DNA of 64,000 bases from Flammeovirga pectinis (GTDB lineage Bacteria; Bacteroidota; Bacteroidia; Cytophagales; Flammeovirgaceae): contig NZ_CP034563.1 of NCBI RefSeq assembly GCF_003970675.1, positions 1,183,501 through 1,247,500 on the forward strand, in the 5' to 3' direction. The position numbers and the translations under genes were made by a program. This document shows, in pieces, positions 54,146 through 62,703 of the stretch. The notes under the pieces were generated by a model. It worked only from the letters and a program-made list of their open reading frames with translations. It did not search any database and was not told the origin of the DNA. Every line of letters begins with the position of its first letter. Positions within the stretch are counted from its first letter, which is position 1.

Positions 54146-57100
54146 ATGAAAAAATCATTTCTATTATCATCACTCTTAGTCCTTATAAGTTGGTGTTCTT
54201 TTGCCAATCCACTTTGGATGAGGTACCCTGCAATTTCGCCTGATGGAGAACATATTGCATTTGCTTATCAAGGTGACGTATATGTAGTAAAAAGTTCAGG
54301 TGGAGAAGCAAGAATGCTTACGCAACATGTAGCCCATGATTATCATCCTGTATGGAGCCCTGATAGTAAAACAATCGCTTTCGCATCTGACAGACATGGT
54401 AATTTTGATATCTTCACAGTAGATGTGAATGGTGGTATTCCAAAACGTTTAACATACAATTCTGCTAAAGAAACGCCTTTCTCTTTTACGCCAGATGGTA
54501 AGAATGTCTTATTTTCTGCCGTTATTTTAGACGACATTAAAAGTGTACAATTCCCATATGGTCGTTTTCCAGAATTATATACTGTTGGTCTTGAAGGTAA
54601 CAGACCTACTCAGTTAATTACAACGCCTACAATTAATGCTAAATACAATAAAGAGCAAACCAAAATTCTTTATCAAGACTATAAAGGTTATGAAGATAAT
54701 TGGAGAAAGCACCACCGTTCTTCTGTAACAAGAGACATTTGGATGTATGATGTTGCAAATAAAGAACATACTAAATTAACCACTTATGATGGCGAAGATC
54801 TTTATCCAAATTTTTATGATAACGAATCAAAAATTGCTTATGTAAGCGAAGAAGCTGGTTCTGCAAATGTTTGGATTGCCGATATAGATGGAAAGAACAA
54901 AAAGCAAATCACAACATATATAAAAGACCCAGTACGTTTTCTTACTGTAGCAAACAGTGCAACAATGTGCTTTGGTTTTGATGGTGAAATTTATACAGTT
55001 ATAGAAGGAGAAGCACCTAAAAAGGTTGTTATCAGTATTAAAAGTGATGCTAAAGTTAATAATATCACTTTTAAAAAAGCACACAAAGGAGGACATTCAA
55101 TTTCTGTTTCACCAAATGGAAAAGAACTTGCATTTATCTTAAGAGGTAATGTATTTGTTACTTCAATAGATTATTCAACTACCGTTCAGATTACTAAAAC
55201 TCCAGAACAGGAACGTAGTGTTCAGTTCTCTCCTGATGGTAGAAAACTTGTTTATGCAGGTGAAAGAAATAACAGCTGGAACATTTATATGTCTGAAATT
55301 AAAGACGAGAATGAACCGTATTTTATAAATGCTACTTCTATTGAAGAAAGCACTATTACTGCAAAGCAAGAAGTAGAAGAATTCCAACCTATGTTTTCTC
55401 CTAAAGGAGATGAGATAGCCTACTTGGAAGAAAGAACTACATTAAAAGTGATCAACTTAAAATCTAAAACTAGCAGAACAATTTTAGAAGGTAAATATAA
55501 TTATTCTTATTCTGATGGAGATCAGCATTATGATTGGTCACCTGATGGAAAATGGTTTGTTGTTCAATATTCACCTAATTCATGGGCTAGTACAGATATT
55601 GGTTTAGTTGCTGCAAAAGGTGATCAGAAGATTATTAATCTTACGCAAAGTGGTTACAATAGTGTACTTCCTAAATTTGCAATGGATGGTAAAGCTATCA
55701 TCTTCCAAAACGACAAATATGGTTACAGAAGTCACGGTAGTTGGGGTGCTGAAGATGATGTTTTTGGTATCTTCTTAACAAAAGATGCTTTTGATGAATT
55801 CCAATGGTCTAAAGAGAAATACGAATACGAGACAAAAATTAAGGAAGACAAAGAGAAAAAAGATAAAGAAGCAGAAGAGGAAGTAACTTCTAAAAAGAAG
55901 AAGAAGAAAAAAGATACTTCAGAAGATAAAGAAGCTACTTTAGAAATTGAGTTCGATAATATCCAAGATCGTATTCTTCGTATTACAATTAATTCGTCTT
56001 TCTTATCTGATATGCTCTTAACTAAAGATGGAGGTAAACTTTATTATTTAAGTAGTTTTGAAGGTGGTTTTGATCTTTGGGTAAAAGATATTCGTAAGAA
56101 TGAAACAAAATTATTACATAAACTTAGTGGTGGCAATGGTAACCTTCAATTTGATAAGGACCACAAAAACATCTACTTCGAAAATGGTAATAGTTTCTCA
56201 AAAATTGAGCTTTCTTCAGATGCTAAATCAAATATTTCTTATGCTGCTAATTACTATTTAGATAAAGCTGCAGAAAGAGCCTACTTATTTGACCATGTTT
56301 GGAGACAAGTTGAAAAGAAATTCTACGATCCAGAAATACATCAAGTAGATTGGAATTACTACAAAGAAGATTATGCTAAATTCCTTCCTCATATCAATAA
56401 TAACTACGATTTCTCTGAAATGTTAAGTGAATTATTGGGTGAATTGAACGGATCGCACACAGGCTGTAGATTCTACCCTAGTGCTGTAAACGGAGATCAA
56501 ACGGCAACTTTTGCTGCTTTCTTTGACAATACATATACAGGCAATGGTTTAAAAATTGAAGAAATTATTGAAGGTAGTCCACTCCTTTCTTTAGAAAAAG
56601 AAATTAAAGCAGGAATGATTATCGAAAAAATTGATGGTATTACAATTGAAAACGGAAAGGATTACTATCAATTTTTAAATCATAAAGTTGGTCAGAATAT
56701 GCATGTTGTTTTGTTAGACCCAAGTAATGGTAACAGAGAGACAATAATTGTACAGCCTATTTCTATGGGTGCTCAAAGTAATTTATTGTACAAAAGATGG
56801 GTAAAACAAAGAGAAGTAGAAACGGAAAAAGTATCTAACGGAGAAATTGGTTATGTGCATGTAAGAGGCATGAACAGTAGCAGTTTTAGAACCGTTTACT
56901 CTGAAGCTTTAGGTAAAAATTACCAGAAAAAAGCACTTATTGTAGACACTCGTTTTAATGGTGGAGGCTGGTTACACGATGATCTTGCTACTTTCTTAAG
57001 TGGAAAAGTGTATGCTCAATTTGCTCCAAGAGGACAAAAGTTCGGTACTGAACCAATTAATAAATGGACAAAGCCATCTGCGGTATTGGTTTCTGAAGGT

Positions 57101-57385
57101 AATTACTCTGATGCTTACGGATTCCCTTATGCCTACAAAACGTTGGGAATTGGTAAATTAATTGGTATGCCGATTCCTGGAACAATGACTGCTGTATGGT
57201 GGGAACGTCTTCAAGATAAATCTTTAGTATTTGGTATTCCTCAAGTAGGTGTGCAAGATATGAATGGTAATTATCTTGAAAATCAACAAATTGAACCAGA
57301 TGTTAAAGTTGATTTAGACAAGAAAGTAGCTGCTGAAGGTAAAGATCAGCAACTTGAAAAAGCTGTTTCTGAACTTCTTAAATAA
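54146..57385 (+). CDS. Tricorn-like protease: PD40 propellers, PDZ and S41 peptidase domains
   Basis: A 1079-residue exported protein (signal peptide 1-20, CSFAN). Two runs of PD40 propeller blades (about 25-300 and 315-700: 'SPDSKTIAFASDRHGNFDIF', 'FSPDGRKLVYAG') are split by a Lys/Glu-rich low-complexity segment (about 570-600). A PDZ-like domain (about 790-870) and a C-terminal S41 peptidase domain follow, with the likely nucleophile Ser988 in EGNYSDAYG. Tricorn-type enzymes degrade oligopeptides. In Bacteroidota such exported forms are common 'S41 family / tricorn homolog' proteins of unclear substrate. A single gene, closed by a strong terminator. Confidence 0.92.
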   Translation: MKKSFLLSSLLVLISWCSFANPLWMRYPAISPDGEHIAFAYQGDVYVVKSSGGEARMLTQHVAHDYHPVWSPDSKTIAFASDRHGNFDIFTVDVNGGIPKRLTYNSAKETPFSFTPDGKNVLFSAVILDDIKSVQFPYGRFPELYTVGLEGNRPTQLITTPTINAKYNKEQTKILYQDYKGYEDNWRKHHRSSVTRDIWMYDVANKEHTKLTTYDGEDLYPNFYDNESKIAYVSEEAGSANVWIADIDGKNKKQITTYIKDPVRFLTVANSATMCFGFDGEIYTVIEGEAPKKVVISIKSDAKVNNITFKKAHKGGHSISVSPNGKELAFILRGNVFVTSIDYSTTVQITKTPEQERSVQFSPDGRKLVYAGERNNSWNIYMSEIKDENEPYFINATSIEESTITAKQEVEEFQPMFSPKGDEIAYLEERTTLKVINLKSKTSRTILEGKYNYSYSDGDQHYDWSPDGKWFVVQYSPNSWASTDIGLVAAKGDQKIINLTQSGYNSVLPKFAMDGKAIIFQNDKYGYRSHGSWGAEDDVFGIFLTKDAFDEFQWSKEKYEYETKIKEDKEKKDKEAEEEVTSKKKKKKKDTSEDKEATLEIEFDNIQDRILRITINSSFLSDMLLTKDGGKLYYLSSFEGGFDLWVKDIRKNETKLLHKLSGGNGNLQFDKDHKNIYFENGNSFSKIELSSDAKSNISYAANYYLDKAAERAYLFDHVWRQVEKKFYDPEIHQVDWNYYKEDYAKFLPHINNNYDFSEMLSELLGELNGSHTGCRFYPSAVNGDQTATFAAFFDNTYTGNGLKIEEIIEGSPLLSLEKEIKAGMIIEKIDGITIENGKDYYQFLNHKVGQNMHVVLLDPSNGNRETIIVQPISMGAQSNLLYKRWVKQREVETEKVSNGEIGYVHVRGMNSSSFRTVYSEALGKNYQKKALIVDTRFNGGGWLHDDLATFLSGKVYAQFAPRGQKFGTEPINKWTKPSAVLVSEGNYSDAYGFPYAYKTLGIGKLIGMPIPGTMTAVWWERLQDKSLVFGIPQVGVQDMNGNYLENQQIEPDVKVDLDKKVAAEGKDQQLEKAVSELLK

Positions 57386-57400
57386 GAAATAGTCAAAGTG

Positions 57401-57443
57401 AAAAACACCCCAATCAATTTATATAATTGATTGGGGTGTTTTT
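57401..57443. terminator. Bidirectional terminator shared with the small membrane protein gene
   Basis: A 19-bp stem (57401-57419 with 57425-57443; core AACACCCCAATCAATT) and a 5-base loop, with A and T runs on both outer sides, so it can end transcription from either strand. It begins 15 bases past the tricorn-like stop. Confidence 0.95.
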
Positions 57444-57446
57444 GTT

Positions 57447-57590
57447 TTATCTAATTTTTGAGAAACTTATTTTCTCTACGTTTCTTACTTTAATTTCATC
57501 TTTCTTAATAAAATTAATCAAGCCGTCTAAACAGACGAGTGTAAAAAGTCCGATAATAAAATACAAGACTCGTTTTTTGGCAGTCTTCAT
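57447..57590 (-). CDS. Small membrane protein (47 aa)
   Basis: ATG at 57590, TAA at 57447-57449. The product starts MKTAKKRVLYFIIG, followed by one hydrophobic helix (about 9-28) and a charged tail ending in SFSKIR. The positive N-terminus, single helix and hydrophilic C-terminus are typical of a small single-pass membrane protein. It ends four bases before the bidirectional hairpin terminator, which supports it as a real gene. The family is unknown. A frame on the other strand (57427-57624) overlaps it but starts inside the terminator. Confidence 0.6.
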   Translation of the reverse strand: MKTAKKRVLYFIIGLFTLVCLDGLINFIKKDEIKVRNVEKISFSKIR

Positions 57591-57711
57591 AAGAGTTAAT
57601 TTGTTACAATGGGTAAATCTCTAATGTGAATTTAAAGAAGAAAGTTCAATGCTCAATATAATACCAAAAATTTCAAATCAATTTTAAAACGAAAACTTAA
57701 AATAATACAAT

Positions 57712-58143
57712 TTAATGTTGTGTTTTCGTTTCCATTTCTACAAAAGTACCTGTATTTTGATCTACCTCATGAGCCACAATTTGAGAGGCTAAACCAGTCT
57801 TTAAATAATAACTAGCTTCTATTTTTATATTATCATCTATTAAAAATTGAAAATGAGCCAATTCTCTATCTACTTGATGCTCTATAATTTGAAGTGATTG
57901 AATTTCTTCTTGTAAATGAATAATGATAGAACCATTTGTGGGGTTATAAAAATACTCCGACTCATCTTTATAATTAATTCCCATATACATTTCTAAAACC
58001 TTAATAGCCCGTGCCCCTTTAAAGGTCTCTCCTATCATTTTTTGAACAGACTTTTCTGTAAGGTGTTTGGGATTTACATCTTGCTCAATTTTAATGAAAA
58101 TAGAATTAAAAGATAAAAATGTAATAAGTAAAAATTGATACAT
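57712..58143 (-). CDS. Secreted small protein, paralogue of 59291-59713
   Basis: A 143-residue predicted exported protein with a hydrophobic N-terminus (about 1-17). The middle has 'YFYNPTNGSIIIHLQ' and 'HFQFLIDDNIKIEASYYLKT'. These align in order with 'YIYNPQNGNIVMYFK' and 'NVYFTVNDDIKLHIVMYNNS' of the protein at 59291-59713; I judge the two as divergent paralogues by eye. The fold is likely a beta-rich sandwich, function unknown. It is a monocistronic minus-strand gene. Confidence 0.65.
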   Translation of the reverse strand: MYQFLLITFLSFNSIFIKIEQDVNPKHLTEKSVQKMIGETFKGARAIKVLEMYMGINYKDESEYFYNPTNGSIIIHLQEEIQSLQIIEHQVDRELAHFQFLIDDNIKIEASYYLKTGLASQIVAHEVDQNTGTFVEMETKTQH

Positions 58144-58288
58144 AGGTTTAAAAGTAGAATGGTTAGCAGAAACTATTTTGGTAAACTACTAAAGAATTGA
58201 GAAGAAGTAAAATTTCATGAAAAGTACCCTTGTATGTTATTGCTTATTATTGAGAATATCCTAAATATAAAATACCTATTTATGGGTA

Positions 58289-58319
58289 TTGCTACTAGTG
58301 GTAATTACTTGTACTTTTG
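58289..58319 (+). promoter_or_regulatory. Consensus promoter of the 71-residue secreted peptide gene
   Basis: TTG (58289-58291), 20 bases, TACTTTTG (58312-58319): a full TTG-N20-TAnnTTTG match, 36 bases before the ATG at 58356. Confidence 0.7.
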
Positions 58320-58355
58320 AACTAATAACTAACATACAAGTAACTATTTTTTACA

Positions 58356-58571
58356 ATGACAAAACTAATTTTCAACTTCAATCTACTGTCTCTTCTATTA
58401 CTTTTAGTTTCGACAGATACATTGAAAAAAGATAGATGTGCACCACTAACTATCTTAAAAGAAGATCTGAATAGTTATGTACCAGAAATTATTGATTCAG
58501 ATAAATTAATTGTTTCTACCATCCAAAACACTAAAAACATTGTTGATGGTAGCACTCATTTGGATGATTAA
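58356..58571 (+). CDS. Small secreted peptide (71 aa), unknown
   Basis: Starts MTKLIFNFNLLSLLLLLVS (a signal-peptide-like hydrophobic run of about 20 residues), followed by a 50-residue polar mature part with one Cys ('KDRCAPLTILKEDLN'). It has no recognised family. A full consensus promoter lies directly upstream and an excellent hairpin terminator follows, so despite its size it looks like an independently transcribed gene. It sits between the two secreted paralogues. Confidence 0.65.
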   Translation: MTKLIFNFNLLSLLLLLVSTDTLKKDRCAPLTILKEDLNSYVPEIIDSDKLIVSTIQNTKNIVDGSTHLDD

Positions 58572-58643
58572 GATATACTAACTCCCTTAATAATTTGAAA
58601 CTAAGAAGATAAATATTCATTTATCCTATTAACACTGTGTATT

Positions 58644-58689
58644 ACCCTCATAATATGTTATTCTTTGACTAAAAGAGTATTATGGGGGT
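58644..58689 (+). terminator. Terminator of the 71-residue peptide gene
   Basis: Arms ACCCTCATAATA (58644-58655) and TATTATGGGGGT (58678-58689) pair over 12 bases with one G-U, followed by TTTTTT. The loop is 22 bases. Confidence 0.8.
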
Positions 58690-58692
58690 TTT

Positions 58693-59142
58693 TTATTTAC
58701 CTTTTCTTAAAACACTCAACTGATATACTATAAAAAATATAATTGGTAATAGAAATACTGATAATGTATTGATCCAAAATAAACCAATGCTAGTATCAAA
58801 AGATAAATTGAATGATGAGATCATTTTTTGAAGAGCAAAAGACCAATTACCTGTAAGTAAATAACTCACAACTCCCCACATAGAAGCATATCCAATTAAA
58901 AATTTATTTGTTGATTTAAACTGAAACTCTATATGTGATTTTGGATTATTTATAGCGTTATTACCATAATAAATCGTTAAAGGTAAACCCACTATCCCTG
59001 CCCAATTAATTAATGTACCTAATGTTAATTGAATACTAGAAATTACTTCAATATTTAAAATAGATGCATTCGTTAGTGTGAGATAAACAGAAATTACAAA
59101 TACGATACTAGCTTGTATACATTCTTTTTTTCTAATGATCAT
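58693..59142 (-). CDS. Small integral membrane protein (149 aa), unknown
   Basis: About four hydrophobic helices (residues about 9-26, 33-57, 78-98 and 116-142), with basic ends (MIIRKK ... LRKGK). No domain or motif that I recognise. It lies between secreted small proteins in what looks like a lineage-specific stretch and shares the region of the hairpin at 58644-58689 at its 3' end. No partner gene is evident. Confidence 0.6.
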   Translation of the reverse strand: MIIRKKECIQASIVFVISVYLTLTNASILNIEVISSIQLTLGTLINWAGIVGLPLTIYYGNNAINNPKSHIEFQFKSTNKFLIGYASMWGVVSYLLTGNWSFALQKMISSFNLSFDTSIGLFWINTLSVFLLPIIFFIVYQLSVLRKGK

Positions 59143-59236
59143 ATGTTTTCAATTACAATTTATAACTCAGAGAAGTCATTTAAAACCCCCTTACTTTTTG
59201 ACGTATTGGTAAGAGCATGTAAATATTTACATAAAA

Positions 59237-59267
59237 AAAATGGATACAAATTAAATGTATCCATTTT
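59237..59267 (-). terminator. Terminator of the secreted paralogue gene
   Basis: Perfect 12-bp stem AAAATGGATACA (59237-59248) / TGTATCCATTTT (59256-59267) with a 7-base loop. The left A-run gives a T-run on the minus strand. It lies 23 bases beyond the stop at 59291. Confidence 0.92.
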
Positions 59268-59290
59268 CTTATTAAAAGATATCTATGTTA

Positions 59291-59713
59291 TTATTTTTCT
59301 GTCAAAACTTCATAATAATCTCCCCATTCATGGTCATATTTTCTTGTTCTAACATCAAGAATTTTCCCACTATTATTATACATCACTATGTGAAGTTTAA
59401 TGTCATCGTTTACTGTAAAGTACACATTTGTAAGTTGGTTTGTAACAGCAAAATCTTCTACTTTTACTTTTTTCATACCTTCTTTAAAGTACATTACAAT
59501 ATTTCCATTCTGCGGATTATATATGTATTGCATGTTACCTTCTGTAGTAACATTTAAATATTTTTCTAACATTTCTGATGCATGAGATCTATCAAGTTCT
59601 AAGCCTTTTATAGATTCTAATTCTGCTCTAGAAATTAAATAAGGATCAACATCGGCAAATGAAGCCGAAATTGAAGCTATGCTTGCTATTAATATTATGA
59701 ATAGTTTCTTCAT
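59291..59713 (-). CDS. Secreted small protein, paralogue of 57712-58143
   Basis: A 140-residue exported protein with a clear signal peptide (1-20, ISASFADVD). The mature part has 'YIYNPQNGNIVMYFKEGMKK' and a short Tyr-rich C-terminus. It shares the ordered motif YNPxNGxI ... DDIKL with the gene at 57712-58143. The function is unknown; the fold is probably all-beta. It has its own strong terminator, and no partner gene. Confidence 0.72.
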   Translation of the reverse strand: MKKLFIILIASIASISASFADVDPYLISRAELESIKGLELDRSHASEMLEKYLNVTTEGNMQYIYNPQNGNIVMYFKEGMKKVKVEDFAVTNQLTNVYFTVNDDIKLHIVMYNNSGKILDVRTRKYDHEWGDYYEVLTEK

Positions 59714-60024
59714 TGTTCTGAAGTTTATAGGTAAATTCTTAAATCAATGTGGTTATCATTACTGATATCTAAGATACGTGGATATCACCATCTACATTGT
59801 TATTGTTTGCTGTCATTAACCAATGTTATATTTCGTTTAGATTGTTAGAAAGAAGTTCAAATCAGGTAAAAGCATAAAAAAACCAAGCTACTCTAAAATC
59901 ATTCAGTTATTTTAATTCATTCTCTCTTGAATTATTTGAATCTATAGTATATGCTATTAGTATGTTTTTTCAATTTAGAATAGCTTGGTTATGGGTAAAA
60001 CAACTATAAGAAAGGGTTTATTTT
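59714..60024. other. Intergenic region with a long hairpin
   Basis: 311 bases without a gene. It holds a 17-base inverted repeat (59881-59897 with 59974-59990, one mismatch) around a 76-base loop, listed separately. Otherwise AT-rich with no consensus promoter. Confidence 0.45.
59881..59990 (-). terminator. Long-loop hairpin downstream of the winged-helix gene
   Basis: AACCAAGCTACTCTAAA (59881-59897) pairs with TTTAGAATAGCTTGGTT (59974-59990), 16 of 17 bases. On the minus strand the stem is followed by a T-run (the A-run just left of 59881). The stem starts about 35 bases after the stop of 60025-60270. The 76-base loop is far longer than in usual terminators, so a small RNA or mobile-element relic is also possible. 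Confidence 0.5.
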
Positions 60025-60270
60025 TTAATACGCTACTTCAAATAAGTTAGAAGCTTTTTCATATCCTTTTGTTGTCAGATCTGTTTTTGTACACTTGTAA
60101 GATGTTGATACACTTTTTACAAAACCATCTTTAGACAAGCTTTCTACAATTTCTTGTACTTCATCTTTGTTAGATGAAATACCTAAATTTTGAGATATTT
60201 CTTCAATACTCTCTCCTTCGTTAAGACAAATTCCCATAAGAATTTTGTCTAGTTTTAATTGGTGGTCCAT
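60025..60270 (-). CDS. Small winged-helix-like protein (81 aa)
   Basis: An 81-residue cytoplasmic protein. Helix content and the pattern 'SIEEISQNLGISSNKDEVQE' followed by 'IVESLSKDGFVKSV' fit a small winged helix-turn-helix (MarR/PadR-like fold without dimer arms), with the wing near 52-68 ('STSYKCTKTDLTTKG'). It may bind DNA or act as an adaptor. No family is named. It stands alone. Confidence 0.6.
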   Translation of the reverse strand: MDHQLKLDKILMGICLNEGESIEEISQNLGISSNKDEVQEIVESLSKDGFVKSVSTSYKCTKTDLTTKGYEKASNLFEVAY

Positions 60271-60560
60271 TGTTATTTGAGTTATGTTAAACGGAAACTA
60301 TATTTTAAGTAGTAACTTATATCTCTCTATTATCTTAAATATGTAATTTTTATTCTTCAACATTACCTTGAGTAGAATAAAAAACAAGCCATAAATTAAC
60401 AGAGAATCTATATTACACTACCTATTGATTGTCATTACGTTAAGTAAATTTCACTAAAAAATAAAAGTAAAAAAGTGACCACCATCACTAAAGTGAAAAT
60501 TTAAACAACCGGTTGCGTATTTTTTTAGGCAAATAATAATTTAGTGTGATAAAAAATAAT
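60271..60560. other. Intergenic region
   Basis: 290 bases. Only short imperfect repeats are visible and no TAnnTTTG element on the minus strand was found, so the promoter for the winged-helix gene is not identified. Confidence 0.3.
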
Positions 60561-61790
60561 CTAAATATTATTTCTGTTGTCCATATTTGGATAATAACTA
60601 CTGTAGGCTACAAGCATTCCAACTACAATTGCACAAAACATGAGGAGCCCGGATGTACCAATACTAGGGTTATCTAGAATAGGATTATTATTTATTTGGT
60701 TAGAGAGCCCCATAAACAACCTACTTCCGGGTACTAAAATTACAATTCCTTGAAGAAGATAAACAGATGGAGGGACATCTTTTCTTCTGCTTATTACTAT
60801 ACTCCCAAATGTGATCAAAAAGGCGCTTACAAAAGTACCAAATATCCAACCTATATTTTCGGCAAAAATCATTGGGCCCCAATAGGCAATAAAAGCAAGA
60901 AGCATCCCTAAGAATAAATCAGATTTTCTTGTATTAAAAACAACACCTAAGCCAAATGATATCACAGGTAATGCTACCCATACAATCCATTTTGGCATCT
61001 CGTTTACAAAAACGTCTTGTTCTAAAGCAAAGAAATACTGCCCTAAAGACATTCCTAGGTAAACACCAATAAATAATTTCAGAAAAATCATTATTGCATT
61101 AAATAAAAAGCCAGAACCCGAATTAAACTGGTTAAAAGCAATTTCTTCTAAAGCAATTGATATTGTTAACCCTGGTACATATAAAATTACCGCTGCTAAA
61201 CTAAGTTCTAATACATCTAAATCTGGATAGAAGTACTTAAAAAAACAACCTAATAAACTACATGTAAATGCAGTATAAAACTCTACAGTATATTTAGAGG
61301 TTTTATACCTACTATTAATTTTAGTCACTGCATAGCCTACAAAACCCATTACAAAGCAAAACATAAAAGTAATCCAACTACCACCAATTAATGCTAAAAA
61401 TGATGGAGGTATAATTGTATATGCCAAAGCCAACATCCCTTCAGAGTACAATTTCTTTTTCGCTATAACTTTATCAATATTTGCTGTGATTTCTGCAAAA
61501 GAATATTCATTTTTAAAAGACTCTTGTAGCTGATTATGAAGTTCTGCCAGTTTACCCAAATCATTTGCTCCAAGCGGAATATATTGCAACACTACCTGAC
61601 GCTCTTGACTTTTGGGATCTTCAATCTGATAATTAAGCGTATTTGTGGTTACTTGGCAAGAAACATCTACACCAATATGATCTGCTATATCTTGTATATA
61701 TGTTTCTACTCGAAGAGAAGAGCATCCAAAACGGTGCAAAGCATTTCCGATTTTTACTATCAATTTATATTTCTCTTCAAAGTTCTTCAT
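60561..61790 (-). CDS. Threonine/serine exporter family protein (ThrE type, both halves)
   Basis: 409 residues from the preferred ATG at 61790; the frame is open 20 codons further up (61850) but those residues read as non-family sequence. The N-terminal cytoplasmic domain (about 1-120, 'IGNALHRFGCSSLRVETYI') and five helices (about 125-250) match the ThrE/DUF1212 half. Four or five more helices (about 265-400) match the ThrE_2 half. Members export threonine, serine or small dipeptides and, in some species, other organic acids. It is a single gene. Confidence 0.9.
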   Translation of the reverse strand: MKNFEEKYKLIVKIGNALHRFGCSSLRVETYIQDIADHIGVDVSCQVTTNTLNYQIEDPKSQERQVVLQYIPLGANDLGKLAELHNQLQESFKNEYSFAEITANIDKVIAKKKLYSEGMLALAYTIIPPSFLALIGGSWITFMFCFVMGFVGYAVTKINSRYKTSKYTVEFYTAFTCSLLGCFFKYFYPDLDVLELSLAAVILYVPGLTISIALEEIAFNQFNSGSGFLFNAIMIFLKLFIGVYLGMSLGQYFFALEQDVFVNEMPKWIVWVALPVISFGLGVVFNTRKSDLFLGMLLAFIAYWGPMIFAENIGWIFGTFVSAFLITFGSIVISRRKDVPPSVYLLQGIVILVPGSRLFMGLSNQINNNPILDNPSIGTSGLLMFCAIVVGMLVAYSSYYPNMDNRNNI

Positions 61791-61976
61791 TATGGCTGTA
61801 TGTTTTTCAAATTGGAGTGCAAACTTAAAGTATTCAGTAATCCATACCAAGTATTTCTCATCATCCTAAAAAATAAAATTATAGATATGGTACTTCTTTC
61901 AAAAAAAATGATTTTCTGTACTCTTTAATTTATATTTACCTCTTAAATAATAAACAACGCTAAAGAAATAGAAAAT

Positions 61977-62621
61977 ATGAAATACAAATGTATTGTCTTC
62001 GATTGTGACGGTATTCTTGTTGATAGTGAAACTTTGACAATGGAGGTTTTTTCTGATTTATTTTTAGAGTATGGTTGGAAGGTAAGTGCAGAGGAAGCAC
62101 TTAGATTATTTAAAGGAAAAGCTTTCTTTGAGATTATAGACTACATAAATACAGTCCCAAAAATTGTATTACCAGAAGATTTTGAACAAATTTTTAGACA
62201 ACGAACGTTTGAAGCTTTCACTAAAAACTTAAAAGCAATACCAGGAATAAAAATAGTATTGGATAAATTAGTTGAACATAAAATTCCTTTTTGTGTTGCT
62301 TCTAATGGACCAATGACCAAAATGCTTCATAATTTAAAAGCTACTCAATTACTTCCTTATTTTGAAGGTAAAATGTACAGTGCTTTTGAGATTAAAAAAT
62401 GGAAACCTGCACCAGATCTTTTTCTTCATGCAGTAAAAGAAATGGGGTTTAATAATAAAGATTGTGTTGTTATAGAAGATTCTCGTTCTGGCATAACAGC
62501 TGCTCAAAATGGGAAATTAGATGTAATTGGTTACCACAAAGATGCCGATCATTTTAACGATCTGTCTATTCCATCCATTACTAACATGGCACAATTGATT
62601 ACGCTTTTTGAACTTACCTAA
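61977..62621 (+). CDS. HAD-superfamily hydrolase, subfamily IA (beta-phosphoglucomutase-like)
   Basis: A 214-residue cytoplasmic phosphatase or mutase. Motif I FDCDGILVDSE (residues 8-18) has the nucleophile Asp9 and acid/base Asp11. Motif II 'FCVASNGPMTKM' (about 103-114) and motifs III/IV 'KPAPDLFLHAV ... VVIEDSRSGI' (about 142-173) complete the active site. The alpha-helical cap (about 20-80) fits the beta-PGM/phosphoglycolate group. The substrate cannot be told; sugar phosphate or 2-phosphoglycolate are the usual ones. It is a single gene. Confidence 0.92.
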   Translation: MKYKCIVFDCDGILVDSETLTMEVFSDLFLEYGWKVSAEEALRLFKGKAFFEIIDYINTVPKIVLPEDFEQIFRQRTFEAFTKNLKAIPGIKIVLDKLVEHKIPFCVASNGPMTKMLHNLKATQLLPYFEGKMYSAFEIKKWKPAPDLFLHAVKEMGFNNKDCVVIEDSRSGITAAQNGKLDVIGYHKDADHFNDLSIPSITNMAQLITLFELT

Positions 62622-62703
62622 AGCAATATATCACTTAGAATTAAAACTTATTTAGAGAATTAACCGTATTGGGTAGTAGTACTAATCTAACAACTTATTT
62701 ATC

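Noticed and set aside
57427-57624. Plus-strand frame of 65 residues after the tricorn-like gene
   Set aside because: Its start lies inside a strong terminator and it overlaps the better-supported minus-strand membrane protein at 57447-57590.
61791-61850. Longer N-terminus of the ThrE-like gene (ATG at 61850)
   Set aside because: The extra 20 residues do not resemble the family, and a typical start MKNFEEKY lies at 61790.
61536-61928. 130-residue frame opposite the ThrE-like gene
   Set aside because: It lies antisense to a well-supported conserved gene and has no domain or expression signal.
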